From [Clostridium] colinum (GTDB taxonomy: Bacteria; Bacillota; Clostridia; Lachnospirales; CAG-274), in the NCBI RefSeq assembly GCF_940677205.1, contig NZ_OW712331.1, positions 1,550,001-1,614,000 on the forward strand: DNA of 64,000 bases, written 5' to 3'. A program made the position numbers and the translations under genes. The notes under the pieces are model-generated. The model was given only the letters and a program-made list of their open reading frames with translations. It made no database searches and was not told the DNA's origin. Shown here one piece after another: positions 54,698-62,323 of the stretch; the stretch's first letter is position 1, and each line of letters starts with the position of its first letter.

Positions 54698-55414
54698 CTA
54701 ATCGTTATTAGTCAATACATCATTTTCATCATTTTTATCACTTTCAACTTTTTTATCCAACATTTTTTCTAAAAATACTATAATTAAAACTATTACAATA
54801 CCTATAAATATAAAGGATAATCTATAAATATATCCATGATATAAAGTATCAAATATACCATTTGCTGCATTTAAAGCATTTATAGTTACAAAGATTATTT
54901 GTATATAATAACTTTTTGCAAATGTATATATATAAGATAAAATAGCTGTTATAACTCCAAAAAATTTTTCTGGTATAAGTCCTCCAAAAAGTATTAGAAA
55001 AAATATACCTCCTACAACTGTTCCAAAAAACCTATGTTGTATTCTTTTTTTTATTAAATGAAAATTAGGTTGAGTTAAAGACATTACTGTCATACTTATC
55101 CACATGCCTTTTTCTATACCAAAAAATTTGGTTAAAAAAAATGCTACAGTTAATCCCAAAGTCATTTTAATATTAAATACCGTTGTTTCTTTTGATATGC
55201 TAATACTATTAAATATATCTTTTATTGTTCTTTCACTTTCTAATTTTTTATGTCTTATATAATATATAGAACTTAAAATTATTCCTGATAAAATAAAAGA
55301 TAAAAATCTGCTAACTATTTGTTCTCTATTTATAGGAGAACCTTCTGCAAAAACATACATTAAAGCAAAAGGTATATATGTTTTATGACTTAAATTCACT
55401 GTTGTTAATGTCAT
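54698..55414 (-). CDS. FUSC family protein, C-terminal fragment of a split gene
   Basis: A 238-residue fragment with several membrane helices and the fusaric-acid-resistance-like core (FFLTKFFGIEKGMWISMTVM then SLTQPNFHLIKKRIQHRFFG). It starts with ATG 55412-55414, overlapping the TGA that ends the upstream fragment, so it could still be translated by coupling. If one copy of the 29-bp tandem repeat at 55407-55464 is removed, the two fragments form one 337-residue protein, the expected length for such an aromatic-acid exporter-like protein. Confidence 0.75.
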   Translation of the reverse strand: MTLTTVNLSHKTYIPFALMYVFAEGSPINREQIVSRFLSFILSGIILSSIYYIRHKKLESERTIKDIFNSISISKETTVFNIKMTLGLTVAFFLTKFFGIEKGMWISMTVMSLTQPNFHLIKKRIQHRFFGTVVGGIFFLILFGGLIPEKFFGVITAILSYIYTFAKSYYIQIIFVTINALNAANGIFDTLYHGYIYRLSFIFIGIVIVLIIVFLEKMLDKKVESDKNDENDVLTNND

Positions 55415-55464
55415 AAAAATAAATATAGTTGCAATAATGTCATAAAAATAAATATAGTTGCAAT
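55407..55464. repeat. 29-bp exact tandem duplication splitting the FUSC gene
   Basis: Two back-to-back identical units, 55407-55435 and 55436-55464, each beginning AATGTCATAAAA and ending TAGTTGCAAT. The unit length is not a multiple of three, so the second copy shifts the reading frame of the minus-strand FUSC gene. With one unit the coding reads FNIATIFIFMTLTTVNLSHK, continuous with both sides. Confidence 0.95.
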
Positions 55465-55740
55465 ATTAAATAATACTGCTAAATATATATTATAAAATGA
55501 AATTATATTAGAAATTCCCATTAATAAACATATACCTAAAATAATAAAAAATGCTTGTTTTCTATTAAATCCTAAGTCTATATTATAAAACATTATTACA
55601 CCAGTTATTAATCCAACTCCTATAAGCTTATTTTCTTCGCCTAATATAACACTAAATACTACAATAAATGCTATTACTAAAAGTAATGTTAATAAATTTT
55701 TTATTGCTAACTTTAAAAAGTCTTTAAAATCTTTTTTCAA
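55411..55740 (-). CDS. FUSC family protein, N-terminal fragment of a split gene
   Basis: A 109-residue membrane fragment (about three helices) starting at TTG 55738-55740 behind AAGGAGA. Its last residues MTLLQLYLFL come from the frame-shifted second repeat unit and replace the native MTLTTVNLSH. The TGA stop overlaps the ATG of the downstream fragment. It follows the M16C peptidase gene by 22 bp, so the two are probably cotranscribed. Confidence 0.75.
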   Translation of the reverse strand: MKKDFKDFLKLAIKNLLTLLLVIAFIVVFSVILGEENKLIGVGLITGVIMFYNIDLGFNRKQAFFIILGICLLMGISNIISFYNIYLAVLFNIATIFIFMTLLQLYLFL

Positions 55741-55762
55741 AAAATTATCTCCTTATCTACGA

Positions 55763-58540
55763 TTATATCTTTTTAATATTAAAAAATAAATTTTCACATA
55801 AGTTTATATCTTCTTTATTTCCTATTGTACATATACTATTTTCATTAAATGCCTCTCGTATCATTTCAAAATAAGCTTTTATATCTTTTAAATTAGCATA
55901 TAAAATTTCTTGCTTTTTTATATATATTTCTTTTTCATCTATCTGCTTAAAATATCTATTAATGGCTATTTGGTTTATTTCATAATCTTTTATAGGTCTA
56001 TCTAAAATATTTATAGTACCTATTTTATACATATGTAGTTCATTATCACTAATATTTAAATTTTCTATATAGTCTACTATTTGTTTAAACTTATCATAAG
56101 TATCATTTATATTAGGGTCGCTATAAGAATTTAATGTTAAAAGCCCCGCATCTGATATAGATATATTTCCTCCATATGCTCCACCTTCTGTCCTTATTTT
56201 ATACCATATATAATCACTTTCTATTATTCTTTTTAATATATCTAAATATCCTGTATATTTAAAATTTTTTCTATTTAAAAGGGCAACTTTTGTGTTATAA
56301 TTAACATCTGATGGCATATAAAATGCCTCATTTTTTATCTCTGTAATGTTTTTACCAACTTCTATATTTATTGTTTTATTATTAAAAAAGTCTAAGTTTT
56401 CTATACATACAATAGCCTGATTTTGTATGTCTTTATTACACCCAACACCAAAGTATATATTATTAATATTAAAAATATTATTTTTTATATATAATAAATT
56501 TTGTATAATATCATCTATATTTTTATCTATATTTTTGCATAAATTTTTCAACCAATAATAAAAGTCTATCCCCTCTACTTTTTCTACATATAGGCTTTTT
56601 TCACATATATAACTTTTTGCTCTTTTTATAGAATATTGCTTAGGGTCTTTTAAAATATCTAGCTCACATTTATATAAAAATTCTAAAATAAACTTTTTAA
56701 CTTTTTGTTTATTTTCTAAAATCGTATTTTTAAATATTTCATTTATTATAATGAATGCTTCATTTATATTTTTATTTAAAATTTTGGCAGAAAATCCAAA
56801 ACTATTAAAAAATTTGTTATCTTTTAAAGATGATACACTATTAAATGTACTGCCTCCACCTATTAATATATTTATAGCTTGCTCTAATTTTTCACTTGTA
56901 TAGTTTTTAGTATCTAATTTACCTAATAAATAAACATATATACTTATATATTTTCCATATTTTTCACTAAATTTAGATATATCTACAATCATATTAAAAT
57001 ATAATATTTCAGAATTTATATTGTTAAGTATTAATGGTCTATTTTTTACATTTAATATTTGTGTGTTTATTTTAAATATATCTTTTTCTATATCTTTTAT
57101 ATCAATAGGTGGTATTTTTTGTATGTCTTCTTCTTTATCTACTTCTTTTTGATATTTTATTAAATCTTCTGTATTTTTTATATATTTTTTATTATTACTT
57201 TGTTCTAATTTATTAGATGGTTTTAAAATACAATAGACAGCATTATTATTGTTTAAAATATTTTCTATTAAAAGATTTTTAAAATCTATTTTCTTTATAT
57301 CTTCTATAATTTTATCAAACTTTAATACTTCAAAATCATATTTTTCATAAAGCATATTTTTAAGAAGCATTATGTTATAAAATAACCCTTTAGGTTTATA
57401 TCCAAAATCTTTTTCCTTAAAGTAAAATTCATTTGTAGATATTCCACCTTCTATTAATTTTTCATCTATATTTATATTTTTTATAGTGTTTTCTAATATA
57501 TTTTTAAACCTATCTAAATTATTTTCTTTAGTTCCTTCTATTAGTATGTTATATGTAGGCTCTATCATATCATCATCTACATAGCTTGTAACATCTGTGC
57601 ATATGCCTTCATTAACAAGTGCTTTTTTTAATATTCCTTCTTGGTTTTCTGTTAATATATCTGCCAAAATGTCAAATACTATATTTTTTACTTCATCTGT
57701 ACTAAAATTTAGCTTAAAGCTGGCTTGTATATAATTTTTATCTTCTTCTAAATCTTCATCTATATAATAAAAATCTTCAAAAATTATAGGTTTATCTAAA
57801 TTTTTACTTTTTGTTATAGTATGAACATTTACTTTATCAAATTTATCTAAATATTCTTTATTTAAGTAATCTAAATAATAATCTATATCTAAATCACCAT
57901 AAAAATAAATTATACTATTAGATGGTGTATAATACTTATTATATATTTTTATAAAATCATCATATGTAAGATTTGTAATATAATCTGGGTGTCCTCCAGA
58001 ATCATACGCATACCCTTTATTATCAAAAAGTTTTTCTTTAACTTTAAAATCTATTATAACATCTGGTGTAGAATATACTCCCTTCATTTCATTATATACT
58101 ACACCATTTATTTCTTTTCCATTATAATGCCAACCTTCTTGCAAAAATATACCCTTTTTTTCTTTTATCAAAGGGAAAAATACTGCATCTAAATAAACAT
58201 CTAATAGTTTAAAATAGTCTTTATCATTTGGGCTTGCTATCGGATATAGCGTTTTATCTGCAAATGTTATAGCATTTAAATATGTATTTATAGTACATTT
58301 GTCTAATTGGTTAAAAGGTTCCTTTAACGGATATTTTTTTGAACCACATAATACACAATGTTCTAAAATATGAAATACTCCTGTATTATCTTTTGGTAAA
58401 GTTCTAAAGGATATAGAAAATACCTTATTTTTATCATCATTTTTTATATATACAATTTTAGCTCCTGTTTTTATATGTTCATATAAAAATGCTTGCCCTA
58501 TATTATCTATATTTTCATTTTTTAATAAATTATATGTCAT
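55763..58540 (-). CDS. M16C-family zinc metallopeptidase (presequence protease-like)
   Basis: A 925-residue insulinase-superfamily peptidase. The inverted zinc motif HxxEH is present as His57, Glu60, His61 in FHILEH, followed by NEMKGVYSTPD with the distal glutamate. The C-terminal half repeats the fold without a zinc site and contains TEGGAYGGNISIS. It probably degrades peptides in the cytosol; there is no signal sequence. It is followed by the FUSC fragments and rnpB. RBS AGGAGA. Confidence 0.9.
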   Translation of the reverse strand: MTYNLLKNENIDNIGQAFLYEHIKTGAKIVYIKNDDKNKVFSISFRTLPKDNTGVFHILEHCVLCGSKKYPLKEPFNQLDKCTINTYLNAITFADKTLYPIASPNDKDYFKLLDVYLDAVFFPLIKEKKGIFLQEGWHYNGKEINGVVYNEMKGVYSTPDVIIDFKVKEKLFDNKGYAYDSGGHPDYITNLTYDDFIKIYNKYYTPSNSIIYFYGDLDIDYYLDYLNKEYLDKFDKVNVHTITKSKNLDKPIIFEDFYYIDEDLEEDKNYIQASFKLNFSTDEVKNIVFDILADILTENQEGILKKALVNEGICTDVTSYVDDDMIEPTYNILIEGTKENNLDRFKNILENTIKNINIDEKLIEGGISTNEFYFKEKDFGYKPKGLFYNIMLLKNMLYEKYDFEVLKFDKIIEDIKKIDFKNLLIENILNNNNAVYCILKPSNKLEQSNNKKYIKNTEDLIKYQKEVDKEEDIQKIPPIDIKDIEKDIFKINTQILNVKNRPLILNNINSEILYFNMIVDISKFSEKYGKYISIYVYLLGKLDTKNYTSEKLEQAINILIGGGSTFNSVSSLKDNKFFNSFGFSAKILNKNINEAFIIINEIFKNTILENKQKVKKFILEFLYKCELDILKDPKQYSIKRAKSYICEKSLYVEKVEGIDFYYWLKNLCKNIDKNIDDIIQNLLYIKNNIFNINNIYFGVGCNKDIQNQAIVCIENLDFFNNKTINIEVGKNITEIKNEAFYMPSDVNYNTKVALLNRKNFKYTGYLDILKRIIESDYIWYKIRTEGGAYGGNISISDAGLLTLNSYSDPNINDTYDKFKQIVDYIENLNISDNELHMYKIGTINILDRPIKDYEINQIAINRYFKQIDEKEIYIKKQEILYANLKDIKAYFEMIREAFNENSICTIGNKEDINLCENLFFNIKKI

Positions 58541-58558
58541 TTTTTTCTCCTATTTTTA

Positions 58559-58582
58559 AAGCTACCGATTAATCGGTAGCTT
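58559..58582 (-). terminator. 24-bp perfect palindrome between TPR and M16C genes
   Basis: AAGCTACCGATT / AATCGGTAGCTT, followed on the minus strand by TTAAAAAT. It lies 45 bp after the zinc-ribbon/TPR stop and 18 bp before the M16C start; either a terminator or an element affecting M16C translation. Confidence 0.55.
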
Positions 58583-58627
58583 ATTAGTTTAAATTAAATA
58601 ATAAAATATTATGTATAATTTTAAAAA

Positions 58628-59758
58628 TTATTTGTTTATCTTGTTTTTTACTTCATTATATTTTTTCATAGCTTCTGTATCAAATCCATTAGTGTTAATA
58701 CTATTTATCATATTTTTAGCTTCTGTTTTTTTACCTTGTTTATATAAATTTAGTGCTATATCTATTTTTTGATAATTATCATCTATAGCTTTTTTGTTTT
58801 CATAAATTTGTAATTTATTTTTTATTTCTTGGTTTTCTTGTTGTACTTTTTTTAGCTCTTCATCTTTTTTCAAAATAAAATTTTTTGTTTCTTCTTTAAT
58901 TGTATTTATTGTATTGTTTAGTTGTTCTATTTCATCTGTTTTTTTAGACTTATAATCTGGTATAAATAAAAAGTACATACATAAAGCACATAATAAAACA
59001 CCAAAAACAAAAGAAAAAATTATCACTAAGTTTTTATTATTATATTTTATTTTGCTATATTCTTCATCTTCATCAACAGTCTTTATCATACCATTATGTG
59101 TATATTCTTCTGATAAAATCTCTTTTTTATTTTTCTTTTTGTTTTTTCTAGCCTCTATTTCTTCTATATATTTAAGTGCAATTTCATTTTTTGTATCTAA
59201 TAATAAAACTTTGTTTAAAACTTTTAACGCTTTTTTATATTTTTTTTGAACTATGTAGCAAAATGATAATAAATTCATAGCATCTATAAATTTAGGATTT
59301 ATATCTAATGCTTTTTTTAATCTTATAACAGCTAAATCATCATCTCTATTTTTTAAATATTTTATAGCTTGGTTATATAGCCTGACTGCATCATCTAACT
59401 TTTCAAATTTTCTTATATTTTGGTTAAAAATATTAAGATAATAAAATGCTCTATTATCTTTATTTGGATTAATATTAGTGCTTAAAATCCATTGTTTAAT
59501 AGCATCTCCTAGCCTGCCTGTATGATAGTATAATAAACCTAATAAATTTATAACTTCTGTATTATTTTTATTAAAGCATAAGCTTTTTTCTAATAAAAAT
59601 ATAGCGTTAGAAAAATCTTTTTTATGTGCTTTTTCTAAAGCTTCATTATAAAGTCTTACAGAAATATTAAAAATCTTATTTAGCACATAGGCATTTTCAT
59701 TACATCTAGGACATATATGGTCATTTTGTATTATTAATCCACATATAGGACACTTCAT
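58628..59758 (-). CDS. Zinc-ribbon TPR membrane protein
   Basis: A 376-residue protein with an N-terminal zinc ribbon (Cys3, Cys6, Cys16, Cys19), several TPR units between about 28 and 205 (for example AIFLLEKSLCFNKNNTEVIN and ALKVLNKVLLLDTKNEIALK), a Lys-rich stretch, one membrane helix (about 245-268) and a long coiled coil outside it (about 272-325). Likely a cell-envelope scaffold with cytoplasmic TPRs, but the role is unknown. A 46-aa protein is encoded just upstream. Confidence 0.75.
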   Translation of the reverse strand: MKCPICGLIIQNDHICPRCNENAYVLNKIFNISVRLYNEALEKAHKKDFSNAIFLLEKSLCFNKNNTEVINLLGLLYYHTGRLGDAIKQWILSTNINPNKDNRAFYYLNIFNQNIRKFEKLDDAVRLYNQAIKYLKNRDDDLAVIRLKKALDINPKFIDAMNLLSFCYIVQKKYKKALKVLNKVLLLDTKNEIALKYIEEIEARKNKKKNKKEILSEEYTHNGMIKTVDEDEEYSKIKYNNKNLVIIFSFVFGVLLCALCMYFLFIPDYKSKKTDEIEQLNNTINTIKEETKNFILKKDEELKKVQQENQEIKNKLQIYENKKAIDDNYQKIDIALNLYKQGKKTEAKNMINSINTNGFDTEAMKKYNEVKNKINK

Positions 59759-59764
59759 TTTAAG

Positions 59765-59905
59765 CTAACCCCTATCTTTATCATTTATTATTTCTTTAAT
59801 AATATCTATTATATCATACATTTCATCATTAATAACAGAGTCTTCTATATTATCTATTTCAATAATAGGTTTAAATTTCAAAAGTTCTTCTTCAAAATTA
59901 ATCAT
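59765..59905 (-). CDS. 46-aa acidic microprotein upstream of the TPR protein
   Basis: An open frame MINFEEELLKFKPIIEIDNI, then EDSVINDEMYDIIDIIKEII and NDKDRG. The protein is acidic and predicted helical, with no membrane segment. AAAGGGG lies 8 bp before the ATG, and the stop is 6 bp from the downstream TPR gene start, so the two are likely cotranscribed. Small proteins with this MINFEEEL start occur before zinc-ribbon/TPR genes in related Clostridia, as I recall; function unknown. Confidence 0.65.
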   Translation of the reverse strand: MINFEEELLKFKPIIEIDNIEDSVINDEMYDIIDIIKEIINDKDRG

Positions 59906-59971
59906 AAAAAAACCCCTTTTATATTAAATAGTATTATTATAATTTTAACACTAAAATATAATAATATCAAG

Positions 59972-60191
59972 AGGTTGTAGACAAAGTCTACAACCTTTAA
60001 AAAAAATAACAAGATTTTTTTAAGACCCTTGTATGAAAAAAAGATAATTTTCTTCGCACAAGGGCTAAATCTCCTAAAAATCTAACTTTTTACATAATCT
60101 AAGTCTTTTCCCCATCTTGTGATTAGAATTTTTATACAAAGAATAAAAATAAAAAAATTAATCAAAAATATTTTGTTTTCAGTCTAATCAA
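59972..60191 (-). repeat. Dispersed intergenic repeat, copy D (220 bp, inverted)
   Basis: Reverse-oriented copy filling the gap between the 46-aa gene and the MATE gene. It reads, on the minus strand, the same blocks as A-C: TTGATTAGACTGAAAAC start, TTTTTATTCTTTGTATAAAA, ATTCTAATCACAA, TTATGTAAAAA, TTTAGCCCTTGTGC, TTTTTTTCATACA, TCTTGTTATTTTTTTT and a perfect AGGTTGTAGAC / GTCTACAACCT hairpin. No coding potential is visible. Confidence 0.85.
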
Positions 60192-60194
60192 CTA

Positions 60195-61649
60195 TTAAGT
60201 TGTTTTTTCAGAAATATTTTTTTCAAAATTTTTATTTAATTTTTTAATTGTTATTATAAATAAAATACCTGTTGTAACTGCCGATATAAAATCTGATATA
60301 GGCTCTGCTAAAAATATTGCAAAAACTTTACTATCTAAGCTAACATCACTATTTAAACTAATAGTAATACCATTTGGTATAATAGCTGGTAAAATATATA
60401 TAAGTGGTATTAATAATATAATTTTTCTAAGAAGTGCTAAAAATAAAGATACTTTAGCCTGACCTAAAGCAACAAATGTTTGTTGACAAGCAAACTGTAA
60501 ACCTATTATAAATACAGAAAAAATGTATACTTGCAAGCTTAAACTAGCATATCCCATCATATTTTCATCACCTTTTGCAAATATACCTACAAAAAGTTGA
60601 GGGTTAAAAACGCATAATACCCACATTATACTTGTAAATATTACAGATATTATAATAGTTAATTTATATGTCTTTTTAACTCTATCCATATGCCCTGCGC
60701 CATAGTTAAAACTTATGATAGGTTGTGCACCTTGCCCTATACCTGTTGCTATCAAGCTTACACATTGCATAATTGTTGCTATAATTGTCATACTACCTAC
60801 AGCTATATCTCCACCATATCTTTTTAATGACGAGTTAAAAGCAATATTTAAAAGACTTTCTGTACTTTGCATAATAAAAGGAGATATACCTAAAGCTATT
60901 ATAGGAAACATTATAGATTTTTTAAGCTTAAAATATTTTTTTCTAATTTTTATTTTTGTAGCTTTAGATTTTGTTAAAAATCTTAAAACCCATATAGCTG
61001 ATATTGCTTGAGAGCTAACTGTTGCAAGCGCTGCCCCCATAACACCTAAATTAAATATTCTTATTAATATAAAATCTAAAACTATGTTAAGCCCTGCACC
61101 TATCAATACTGTTTTCATAGCGGTATTAACAAACCCTTGTGCGTTTATAAATGGATTTAAACCAAGTGTTATTTGTACAAATATAGTTCCTATAACATAA
61201 ATATTTGCATATTGTCTAGCATATGGCAAAGTTTGTTCGCTAGCTCCAAACATTATTAATAGTTTTGAATTAAATATTAAAAAAAATAAAGTAAGTATAG
61301 CAGATATCATAATAAGGCTTATAAAACAATTAGATAATATATGTTCTGCTTCTTCATAATCATTTTTACCCATTTTTATAGCCGCTCGTGGAGCTCCACC
61401 CATACCTATTAAACAGGCAAAAGCCGAAATTAAAATTATTATAGGAAATGTAACACCAACCCCTGTTAATGCTAACGTCCCTACATTAGGTATTTTTGTT
61501 ATAAACATTCTATCTACTATGTTATACAATAAATTTACTATTTGTGCTATAACAGAAGGTATAATCATTTTTATTAAAAGTTTACCTATGCTTTCCGTGG
61601 CTAAATGATTATTTTTACTGTTTTCTTCCATCTTATCTGTACTTTCCAT
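60195..61649 (-). CDS. MATE family efflux transporter
   Basis: A 484-residue protein with about twelve membrane helices in two homologous halves, starting LATESIGKLLIKMIIPSVIAQ, with NIVDRMFITKI, GMGGAPRAAI and a second-half repeat GIGQGAQPIISFNYGAG. MATE pumps export cationic drugs or metabolites with Na+ or H+. The start lies 2 bp after the upstream HAD gene stop, so both genes are in one operon. Substrate unknown. Confidence 0.92.
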   Translation of the reverse strand: MESTDKMEENSKNNHLATESIGKLLIKMIIPSVIAQIVNLLYNIVDRMFITKIPNVGTLALTGVGVTFPIIILISAFACLIGMGGAPRAAIKMGKNDYEEAEHILSNCFISLIMISAILTLFFLIFNSKLLIMFGASEQTLPYARQYANIYVIGTIFVQITLGLNPFINAQGFVNTAMKTVLIGAGLNIVLDFILIRIFNLGVMGAALATVSSQAISAIWVLRFLTKSKATKIKIRKKYFKLKKSIMFPIIALGISPFIMQSTESLLNIAFNSSLKRYGGDIAVGSMTIIATIMQCVSLIATGIGQGAQPIISFNYGAGHMDRVKKTYKLTIIISVIFTSIMWVLCVFNPQLFVGIFAKGDENMMGYASLSLQVYIFSVFIIGLQFACQQTFVALGQAKVSLFLALLRKIILLIPLIYILPAIIPNGITISLNSDVSLDSKVFAIFLAEPISDFISAVTTGILFIITIKKLNKNFEKNISEKTT

Positions 61650-61650
61650 T

Positions 61651-62310
61651 TTATTTCTCCTTAGCTTTTTCTAAAAAATCTATTGCTTGTTTATAACTTT
61701 CTATTTTTAAAATTATTTTATCTTCAGTATCTTCATATTTATCATCTATATCTACAACCATAGCTACATCACAGCCTGCACTATATCCAGCCCAAATACC
61801 ATTTCTAGAATCTTCAAAAACTAAAGCCTCTTTTGGATTAACATTTAATCTCTTGCAAGCTTCTAAATAAATATCTGGCGAAGGTTTACCATTTTCTATC
61901 ATATCTCCACAAACTATTTCATCAAAATATTTATACAAATCTACTTCTTTTAAATATTTTATAGCTATATCTTTTATAGTAGATGTTGCAAGCGAAATTT
62001 TTATATTATTATCTTTTATATATTTTAAAAATTCTTCTATTCCTTCTTTAACTGGTACACCATTTTTTGATATATATTCATCTTTTATAGCTTCTCGTCT
62101 TTCTCTTATTTTATAAAAATCTAAATCTTTGCCAAATATCTCTTCAAAAATATTTTTTATTACTGGTATAGTGCCTCCTCTCATTTTTGATAAATGCTTA
62201 TTTTCTATACATATGCCAAACTCATTTCCTGCTGTTTGCCAGCATTTCATCAAAAGTTTTTCAGTATCTAATATAACCCCGTCCATATCAAATATAATAG
62301 CTTTATACAT
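61651..62310 (-). CDS. HAD-superfamily phosphatase, beta-phosphoglucomutase-like
   Basis: A 219-residue HAD subfamily IA protein: motif I FDMDGVILDTE (Asp8/Asp10 region), motif II ATSTIKD, Lys region NGKPSPDIYLEAC and motif IV EDSRNGIWAGYSAG. Probably a sugar- or nucleotide-phosphatase, possibly a beta-phosphoglucomutase. It lies 13 bp downstream of the Lon-like protease gene and abuts the MATE gene. Confidence 0.9.
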   Translation of the reverse strand: MYKAIIFDMDGVILDTEKLLMKCWQTAGNEFGICIENKHLSKMRGGTIPVIKNIFEEIFGKDLDFYKIRERREAIKDEYISKNGVPVKEGIEEFLKYIKDNNIKISLATSTIKDIAIKYLKEVDLYKYFDEIVCGDMIENGKPSPDIYLEACKRLNVNPKEALVFEDSRNGIWAGYSAGCDVAMVVDIDDKYEDTEDKIILKIESYKQAIDFLEKAKEK

Positions 62311-62323
62311 ATTTGCCTCCTAA

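Noticed and set aside
55407-55464. 29-bp repeats as a minimal CRISPR
   Set aside because: The two units abut without spacer, lie inside a coding gene, and no cas genes are in the window.
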